A DNA stretch of 15,062 bases from Lunasporangiospora selenospora (taxonomy: Eukaryota > Mortierellomycota > Mortierellomycetes > Mortierellales > Mortierellaceae): the NCBI GenBank assembly GCA_015680635.1, contig JAABOA010000439.1, forward strand, positions 1 through 15,062, in the 5' to 3' direction. Numbering within the stretch: position 1 is the stretch's first letter; every line of letters begins with the position of its first letter. Below are positions 8,499-15,062 of the stretch, piece by piece. The position numbers and the translations under genes are program-made. The notes below the pieces were generated by a model. The model was not told the DNA's origin. It saw only the letters and a list, made by a program, of their open reading frames with translations, and did not search any database.

Positions 8499-9555
8499 GG
8501 TTAAAAATCCAACAGATGCTTTCGATGCATCAAACCCCAAGCTTTGAAGTTTAAAAAAAAAAGGTGGCTTGGCCTTTTCTTTACTAAGTGGCTGACTAGT
8601 TTTTTTTTTTTTTTGCAGACAAAGGTTGCTTTCCATGAGAGTGGACTTCTTATCCGACTGCAGATGTCACCCGTTAAGTGCATATATGTTCAGGGAACGC
8701 TGTCTAGGAAATGGTCAATGGCGTTCTACAGCACCCTTCTTCGAGAAGACGGACAAAAAAAGACGCGTTTCGAGAATGGACATCAACCTCCTTTTGTTCC
8801 TTTATCCCCCTTCCCTTTGAAATCATAGGCTCGCCCTGGTATGTGAAGACACTATCCACACAAATACTCCCCCACACGAATACTCCCGTCCATCCCCGTT
8901 TCCCGCGTACGATGTCTTTGCGCTAACCAAGAGGGCAGATCCCAAGACAAGTAGTCTTTCACGCCACCTCACTAGTACAATGTAGTATTCTTCCGCTTCA
9001 TCGGGCCTGGAACACGTTGGCTACCTGGGAGCCTGGACCAAGATGCGCATGCCGACGAGACTCGCACGATCTGATTCCTATTCCTCGCAGGACGGATTTT
9101 CTTCTTCAGTCAAAGGAAGGGGTAACACTCTTTCTTTCGTCCACTTTCAAGAAGGATTGAGAGAAGGTGGTCATTGTTGGTCACTTCTCCTCCCAGACTT
9201 GCTCCCCTTGTGCCCCTTTTTTCCCTTTGGATGCCCCTCCCCCTATCAATCGTAGAAACGCAGAAGTCCAAGGATATTTGTCCCCTTTTAGAGGAAGGGT
9301 CATTTCTTCTTGTGCAGCACCCCTCCCCCCAGTTGTTCTGTATTTTCCCACCCAAACACCCATTTGTTGCTTGACTAATTCTCCTCCTGCTCCATTTCCT
9401 TCCTTCTTTCATTCCCTTTCTCTCTTCTTTATCTCTTGGTCTTTCTGCTTTCTTTCTTTCTCTCTTAAACCGATATATACTGTCACAGCAGTTCCTTTCA
9501 CGACACCGCATCTCTCCACTCTTGTTCACTTTATCATCCATCTCCAGTAACAGCC
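8499..9555. promoter_or_regulatory. Divergent intergenic region (F-box gene / secreted-protein gene)
   Basis: About 1.06 kb between divergent starts. It contains a 17-nt T run at 8600-8614 with flanking bases followed by GCAG, then mixed sequence to about 9300. A strong CT-rich tract and a TATA-like element precede the secreted-protein start. Several open frames of 60-140 codons occur on both strands, but none has an intact start, homology-like sequence or splice logic that I can defend. Confidence 0.5.
9380..9479 (+). promoter_or_regulatory. CT-rich tract and TATA-like box of the secreted-protein gene
   Basis: A long CT-rich tract at about 9380-9466 is followed by TATATA at 9474-9479, 77 bp before the ATG at 9556. 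A pyrimidine tract plus a TATA-like element at this distance is the usual layout of a strongly expressed fungal promoter. The transcription start would fall between 9500 and 9550. Confidence 0.6.
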
Positions 9556-10960
9556 ATGAAAATCTTGAGCGCTACCCTCTGTTTGGCAGCTGTCGCCTGT
9601 ATTGCAGCCAACGCAGTTCCAGAGCAACAACAAGGTAGGAGATCCACCCAGCTACTCAGAGAACCCCAGTGCATACCGTCGCTTTCCCGCCCATACTATC
9701 TACGTCTACCATGTCATTTAATAACCTTTTTTTGTCTCTTCCTCTGTAAATATCGAATACCAATACTCGCTACCCTTGATATGACTAGCCTCTCAGCAGA
9801 ACGCCTTCTTTTCATCCCTTCAACGCGAAGAAATAGACGATATTGTCAGCGAACTCGAATTCCGGTCACAGCTGTTGGCCTCGATCAGTGATCTCCAAGA
9901 CTCGAACTACCTCTCTTCCTCGGTTGAACCCTTGGGAACGGGAGACTGTAATGATAGCAAAGGAATTCTATCCACTAACCTCAAAAGAGTTAGCGAGATC
10001 CTGGATGGGGTCCTATCAGCGATCCCAGGCCTGCATAGTCTCCAGGGTCCACTCAAGGATCTTTTTGACGGTGTTAAAAGGGTAATCGAGGGTGGCGCTT
10101 CGGCCATCTCGAACACGATCCTAAACACCGTCTTCGGGGCCGTGAGACAAGCCTTGGCAGCAATATCAGGGGTTCCCGTGATCGGTGTGGTGGTCAAGAC
10201 CTTGTTGGATTTGATTACCCAAATTGAACTTTCGATCAGGAGCTTCCTCGGCTGTACAGGCGATTCCAAGCTAGGAATCAATCAAGAATCGTGCGGTCCA
10301 CTGGCCGACTTTTACCGATCTTTGATCTCGGAGAACATCAAGCTGATCCCTGTTGCCACAGCGGCTAATTCGGCCGAGACCCAGAGATTGACTTCAGGTG
10401 CTCTGGCCATCTTTGAATTGATGGGCAAGAGCTCGATTGCCGTAGACAATGACAAGCTGCTTTCTGTCCGACCCATCTTTGCAACCAGTCTCTTGGACGA
10501 GTACCGTCGTGAGTTGATCCATGTTGCCGACTCGGATTTGATCCGAAACTTTGCCCAGTTGGATATGACTGTGGCCGTCAGTATCTCGAACGCCCTTGAG
10601 GCTTGCTTGCGAGTCGCGGCGGACCCCGATGGCGCCTCAGCCGAGCTGAATGAGATTCTGGATGAGGAGGACGAGGCCGACTATGATGAAGATGAATACG
10701 ACGAAGTGAACATGGCGGATGAACCCTCAAATGCTCAAGATAATATTAATGAGCAGACTCCTGAAGTTGCCCAGGGTCCGAAGGACGCTGTTGCTCCCGA
10801 GGATGCTGCTGCTCCTGCTCCTGAGGCTGCTGCTGCTCCTGCTCCTGAGGCCGCTGCTGCTCCTGCTCCTGAGGCTGCTGCCGCTCCTGCTCCCGAGGCC
10901 GCTGCTGCTCCCGAGGCTGCTGCTGCTCCTGCTCCTGAGGCTCAACAAGCCCAGGTATAA
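9556..10960 (+). CDS. Secreted acidic protein with Ala-Pro-Glu repeat tail
   Basis: Proposed CDS is join(9556..9634, 9789..10960), 416 aa. Exon 1 encodes a clear signal peptide (MKILSATLCLAAVACIAANA, cleavage probably after Ala20). The donor is CAAG/GTAGGA. The acceptor is TGACTAG at 9788, chosen over the nearby CAG sites because only it keeps phase 1. It continues as ASQQNAFFSSLQREE. The mature protein has about 250 residues predicted mainly helical, with a Gly/Val/Ala-rich hydrophobic part (about residues 110-160). It has four Cys, enough for two disulfides. A very acidic tract follows (EILDEEDEADYDEDEYDE). The tail is six imperfect EAAAAPAP units and ends in QQAQV. No catalytic motif, GPI signal or long membrane anchor is visible. 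I do not recognise the family. It may be a cell-wall-associated or extracellular structural protein, or an effector-like secreted protein; the sequence does not decide. Confidence 0.82.
10799..10936 (+). repeat. 24-bp in-frame tandem repeat (EAAAAPAP)
   Basis: Five 24-bp units and one 18-bp unit (the fifth, lacking one Ala-Pro pair), coding for Glu-Ala4-Pro-Ala-Pro. Units differ only at silent third positions (GCT/GCC, CCT/CCC), apart from Asp in the first. This is a coding minisatellite likely to vary in copy number between strains without breaking the frame. Confidence 0.95.
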
Positions 10961-11146
10961 GGAAGGATCGAATAGATGGTATAAGTCAATACGATCATGA
11001 TATCGACTTTGAGTGGGGAGAAGAAGGACATTAACAATGTAATCATACCAACTCCCTAGTCTTCAGGACATTATCTCATTAGTATGCGACGCGCTTTTCC
11101 TTCATTTTCCTCCATTCCCCACATTACTTCTCCTTACTTTTCTGGG

Positions 11147-11182
11147 TAAAAAAATAATAATAAATAAATAAATAAATAAAAA
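11147..11182. repeat. (TAAA)n / A-rich block
   Basis: Tandem TAAA/AATAA units about 190 bp after the stop of the secreted-protein gene. They contain several overlapping AATAAA words and may also serve polyadenylation of that transcript. Confidence 0.75.
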
Positions 11183-11269
11183 ATCTCCTGGCTAAACCCA
11201 TCCCTTTCTCTGCTCGTTGGATATGTGTAGGCATCATATGCCTCCTCGACAAATGTCGTCATTAATTGC

Positions 11270-11375
11270 GTTTCTCTCTCCCTCTCCCTCTCTCTCTTTG
11301 TGCGTATGTGGTTTAGAAGAGAGGCCTCTCTTTCTCTTTCTCTCTTTCTCTCTTTCTCTTTCTCTTTCTCTCCCT
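11270..11375. repeat. CT-rich low-complexity tract
   Basis: CTCTCT and CTTTCT units in two blocks separated by a short non-repetitive piece (TGTGCGTATGTGGTTTAG). Confidence 0.85.
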
Positions 11376-11629
11376 GTTTATCTCGCCCACACCCCACTTT
11401 TGTCTCCGGAATCCGTCTTCCCCACACGTGTCTTGGGTCGGATAGGCAAGAAGGGGGGGTTGCCTTTTCCCATCGATTAGTGTCATTGCAATGGCCAAAA
11501 CAAAAGGTTCTATAATATGCGACTCTATTGTACGCCCAAAGAATCCGCCTCTCTTTGCCCCACTTTCCAAAACGCGTCGATCCGTCTGTCTGTTGGTCCG
11601 TGCCAAAGACATGTGTCCAAGTCGTTTCC

Positions 11630-11712
11630 CCCCTCTCTCCCTCTCTCTCTCTGCGTGTGTGATTGTGGGTATTTGTGTGTGAGTGTGTTTGTGTGTGTGT
11701 ATGTGTGTTTCC
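11630..11712. repeat. CT then GT composite microsatellite
   Basis: CTCTCCCTCTCTCTCTCTC followed by imperfect GT dinucleotides. It has the same composite CT/GT type as those at 302-356 and 1379-1456, here in opposite orientation. Confidence 0.85.
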
Positions 11713-11765
11713 CCTTCTTTTGGTAATAGCCGGCCCGAAAGCATTACCTTGAAGTCTCGGATTCC

Positions 11766-12429
11766 ATGTCATGTAGAGTGAAAATCAGAAACAAGCGCAA
11801 AATAGACGACAATTACAGTCAGAGCCATATGCAATTGTGTCGTCCCTGCAAGAACAACGCTCATCCTGATATCTCTTTACAAAGCGTCTTTACTTTTTGG
11901 AAAGTTGGAGAGGGGAAAAAGTGGACCAGAGATTCAAACTCAGCCCCGCATTCCCGGATGTTGTGGCCCGGAAGCCCAGAGAAAGGACAAGATAAAAGTT
12001 GCGGGGGAGGCGAAGAGAAAGAGAGTGGGGAAAGAGAAGAAATAAAAACAGATGAGGACGAAGGAGAGTAAAAGAAGGAAAGGACCCTGTCGGACGAACG
12101 AAAAAGAATATGCCGTTAAATACTTGAAGCTGGTAACCGATGCACCGCAACGGACCCGAAAGGGTAGCTCTCCGTTTCTTTCCTTTCCGGCGAAAAGATA
12201 TCCTTGGACGGAGATGGTGGGTGGGGGGAGGAAGGGAAATGACGAGGGCTCCCCTGGCCTCTCTTTTTTGATCCTTCAGACGATCGGTACGGCTTTCTTT
12301 AGTCATTACAGAGAGGCCTTGCTGCTAGAATACCACGAGCAAATAAGGGTTTCACTATGATAAGCGACGCACTCCTTTCTCTGAGTTCCTCAGCTCACTT
12401 TCTCATCACTTTCCTCCCTCCCCTCCCAG
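11766..12429. other. Unassigned region with weak coding signal
   Basis: Contains open frames on both strands. On plus: 11766-12071 and 12052-12360. On minus: 11890-12306, with a real ATG. None is recognisable and codon usage is ambiguous. The purine-rich part at 11990-12075 biases all of them. The plus frame 12052-12360 could feed in phase into the possible exon at 12430 through a weak GTTTCA donor. I do not call a gene. Confidence 0.3.
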
Positions 12430-12568
12430 CCCCGCCTTCCCCTGTCCCTGAATCAAAGCGCCGTGCCGTCTGGTCCTGGGATTGCCCTGGACTCGGATGA
12501 GCGGACCAGGAGATTGGAGACCCAGCCCAGTTCCAGAGACACGGAAATGGACGGGGTGGACGATCCAG
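12430..12568 (+). other. Possible orphan exon (plus strand)
   Basis: A strong splice-acceptor context (long pyrimidine tract ending CCTCCCCTCCCAG at 12429) is followed by a plus-strand open frame with fungal-like codon choice. It reads SLNQSAVPSGPGIALDSDE, then a polar stretch ending DGVDDPG, and meets a GTAATG donor at 12569. There is no ATG in the frame upstream and no recognised domain. The sequence resembles disordered parts of regulatory proteins. It would be an internal exon of a gene whose other exons I could not fix. Confidence 0.3.
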
Positions 12569-13291
12569 GGTAATGTTTGACATTTCAGGTACCGGGGGTG
12601 TAATCAAGGTATGGGCTTGGGCGCCGTCTTCTTTCTACATTCTCTAACTTTGAGATTGATTCCAATCGTTGTACGTAAGGTGCTTGTGTCTAGGGTAAGG
12701 ATTGGCTGATGGAATAAAGACTTCTTCTTACCTAGGCAGCCGTTTGGGCTCTTTGAGGTAGGTACTCCTTTGAGTTGATATGAAGAACTAACAGTACGCA
12801 CAAATGGGACACAAGATTGGAAGAAAACAAGATCCCGTCGCCCTTCTTTTGGCTTTAGGAAGGAGCAAGCAGAGGGCCTTGTTAGCACGGTGGTCCTCCC
12901 TCTGCCTGGAAGGAGTGTCATATCTAATCACCGGGGATGGATTGACAGATCGAAAGTCTAGAGAATCCTCACAGAGCAGCAATCAAGAATTAGGCAATAA
13001 GCAGTAGTAACACCAGTATCGGCAGGGGTGCAGAGAGTTGAGTGAAAAAAGCGGGGCAGGCCAGCACCAGGAGGAATCGGAAGCGACGGGAGAAGATCGG
13101 AAGGGTATCTGCCAGCGATTGGGTAGAGGACTTTGAAAGGATGTCTTGCGGGCATTTGAAAGGTCAAGAATCTTGGGTCTCAGCCGCTGATCATTGGACG
13201 TTCATCTGCGGGGAGGCTGTCGAGAAGGGCCAAGAAGGGGTTTTGCTCTAGAGATAAGTCCCCCAGCAACAGCTCAAAGTAAGGCGGGGTG

Positions 13292-13312
13292 CAGCGCTCG
13301 TTTTCAGCGCTG
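13292..13312. other. 7-bp hairpin
   Basis: CAGCGCT and AGCGCTG arms around a CGTTTTC loop. It is a perfect short stem-loop in non-coding sequence, with no known role. Confidence 0.6.
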
Positions 13313-13442
13313 GCTAGCCTGCCACCTGGGAGTGCAAGAAAAAGAGGAGGAGGGAAGAGGGTGCGAGAGCCCTTGCTTCCACGTTGCGGGCCTAAAGGGG
13401 CGGGGTTTTGAGATGAAGCAATAAAGATAATGAGACGAGATA

Positions 13443-13517
13443 ATGGACAATGCCGAGCGATCGGGCGGCCTAGCGCTGAGTCGCTTGGAACCTCTCTGAG
13501 GGTTTTGCATTGTCCAT
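13443..13517. repeat. 11-bp perfect inverted repeat
   Basis: ATGGACAATGC at 13443-13453 and its exact reverse complement GCATTGTCCAT at 13507-13517, with a 53-nt spacer. No target-site duplication or transposon coding is seen nearby. Confidence 0.7.
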
Positions 13518-15062
13518 GGACCGCTTTTTTTTGTCTTGTCTACACAGTTGAGTGTACATTGCTGGGACAGCCCGCATACCCCGCCTGCCCCCGCTTGCCC
13601 CGCTTGTCAGCCAGAAAAAGCACCCTATTTTCATCTTTCTCTCTCTTTTGTCGTAGCGGAGCCTGTAGCCACGCTATGAAGCTAGAGCGTCCGTCCTCCT
13701 TCTTGACTTCTTCTCTGACAGTTCCTTTTGGCCGCTCGCATCGGCTCTTTTTCTCAGCGGGACTGGATGACGAAGAGTTCTAAGATCCCGCCTATCTCTC
13801 CCTCTCCTATGGCGGCGGGGGGCTAACAGGGCGAGGCCCTGTCTTCTATAACCAGCGACAGGTAGGGAGCCCGCAATGGGAGGAGGAGCGCAAACGAGGC
13901 AGATAGTAGTCAGACAGTGTTGGAGCAGGAGGGAAAAGGTGAGGTAGAGTGAGTGGGCGAGGATGAAGGTCCCTTGACCTGCACGGTCTGCTGCGGCTGA
14001 TCGAGATAAGCGGCTGCCGTTTCTCTTATCCAGGCTTTGGTCAGAAACCTCACTCAGGGCGCTGAGGATTGAAGCAATGCATCATCCTAGACCAGACTGT
14101 CAGTCGGATTATCTCAAGGGGGGGCCAGAAAAAAGATAGGTCGACTCGGTGGTATGGCATTTACAAACATACACAGTGGACTGCTGGGCAAAACGTGGCC
14201 CGTTTGTGCGAGTGAACTGAGTACAGGGCAGGAATGAGTAGGGGCTCTCCAGGGAAGACAGAGAGGCCGAGCTTGGGCTTTGCATGTGTCCGTTCCATCG
14301 TCCTCGTCTTCCTCCCCCGGACACACAAAGGCTCGCCCACAGAGGGCTCAAGGTTGACAGAAAGTAAGGATGAACTCGGTTATATTTGGTGTGCCGCTCC
14401 TCGGACGCACACGCACAGTGAGCATGCATGACACCACATTGCGCGCCAATGTTGCGACTGCGTCGAGTGTCGGGCATCCAGTCCCTCTCTCTGCAGGACT
14501 TGCCGGGGTCGGGCGCAGGGAGGTGCCATGTCTTGCTCCGGTCTTCACCCTGGGTGCTATAGTCTGTAGCGCCCTGGCGAGCCCATCCCGGGGTCACAGA
14601 CGACACGGACATGGGGGAGAGACAACGTCGACAGCAACGGGGATGTGCGAGACCAGGCTATGGCCAGATGGACGGGCAGACAGGGCAAACACATGCCGGA
14701 CGGGCGGATGGGATGGGGATGGTGAACCCGCCCGCACTAGGACGGCAAGGGAGGCGCGAAGGAAATGAGGTGAGAAGCGGGGGCGCAGGCTTGGACCAGG
14801 ACTGTGAGTCTTTCTGCGCAACAAGACCGGGAGACGGTCAAGGAGCATTCCGGGCCTGAAAGAGAAGGAAAGAGGGGTGTCTGCAGGCGGGCAGGCGGGA
14901 GCACAGCCAGTCTACAATAGTCGTGTTGCTAGAAGATGGGTCAGGGCGGCGACATCGAGTGTGAAAGGCAGGATCGAGGCGGCGAGCGGGGCAAGCGGGG
15001 CAAGAAGGCATTAAAGGCACAGGCGGGGGGCGGGGACAAGACAGGGCCAAAGACAAGACAGG

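Larger units (their letters stand above)
10961..11765. other. 3' flank of secreted-protein gene and microsatellite-rich spacer
   Basis: The first roughly 190 bp are the likely 3' UTR, ending near an A/T-rich block with repeated AATAAA-like words at about 11147-11182. Beyond that are CT-rich stretches (11270-11375, 11620-11660) and a GT tract (11655-11712). The long open frames on the minus strand here are the GA/CA translations of these repeats and are not genes. Confidence 0.6.
12569..15062. other. Gene-poor, G-rich right end with GATA motifs
   Basis: About 2.5 kb with no securely coding frame. It holds several GATA-type motifs (13252, 13425, 13438, 14004, 14025 reverse, 14109 reverse), a hairpin at 13292-13312, an 11-bp inverted repeat at 13443-13517, and a G-rich, purine-biased edge from about 14700. 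On the minus strand the edge is pyrimidine-rich like the promoters elsewhere in the window. The region may be the long upstream region of a gene just outside the window, but this is only inferred. Confidence 0.4.

Noticed and set aside
9789-9799. Acceptors at TCTCAG and CAGCAG for the secreted-protein intron
   Set aside because: Both give phase 0 while the donor leaves phase 1. Only the TAG at 9788 keeps the frame.
10727-11000. Leu-rich and Ser/Arg-rich frames over the Ala-Pro-Glu repeat
   Set aside because: Shadow frames of the 24-bp coding repeat.
11134-11772. Minus-strand 212-codon open frame
   Set aside because: Mostly translation of GA and CA repeats (RERERE, THTHTH), with no coding-type sequence between them.
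11925-11960. Possible tRNA T-loop (ATTCAAACTC)
   Set aside because: No matching A-box, acceptor stem or cloverleaf could be built on either strand.

Overview
The window looks like nuclear DNA of a filamentous fungus. The protein-coding genes are interrupted by short GT-AG introns (about 90-265 nt), promoters carry long CT-rich tracts just upstream of start codons, and YAF9 and the aldehyde dehydrogenase are clearly eukaryotic or fungal in type. An early-diverging lineage (Mucoromycota/Mortierellomycota) is my guess from intron size and the style of the secreted protein. It is an inference that I could not test.

Layout, left to right. (1) A minus-strand gene at 67-1150 encodes a Q-rich protein that I do not recognise, with one inferred intron. 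(2) A minus-strand gene at 1750-2873 encodes a multi-pass membrane protein with a Ser/Asn-rich loop, also unrecognised. (3) An intronless minus-strand NAD(P)-dependent aldehyde dehydrogenase lies at 3636-5114. (4) Divergent from it, a plus-strand four-exon YAF9/GAS41 YEATS-domain gene lies at 5799-6859. (5) Convergent with YAF9, a minus-strand four-exon gene at 7129-8498 encodes an F-box protein with a helical-repeat-like middle and a C-terminal EF-hand. (6) Divergent from that, a plus-strand two-exon gene at 9556-10960 encodes a secreted protein with an acidic tract and an Ala-Pro-Glu repeat tail. (7) From 10961 to the right edge there are about 4.1 kb with no gene I can assign securely. This stretch has CT/GT/TAAA microsatellites, one plausible orphan exon, a set of GATA-type motifs, small inverted repeats and a G-rich edge.

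Exon joins were chosen by matching GT/AG sites, codon phase and, for YAF9, agreement with the known family sequence. Nothing suggests a co-regulated cluster or a mobile element. The genes look like ordinary dispersed fungal genes: chromatin reader, metabolic enzyme, putative ubiquitin-ligase adaptor and secreted protein. I found no tRNA, rRNA, transposon or CRISPR. The least ordinary items are the F-box/EF-hand fusion, the secreted repeat protein, the orphan membrane protein, and a stretch of the first gene where two reading frames both look coding.
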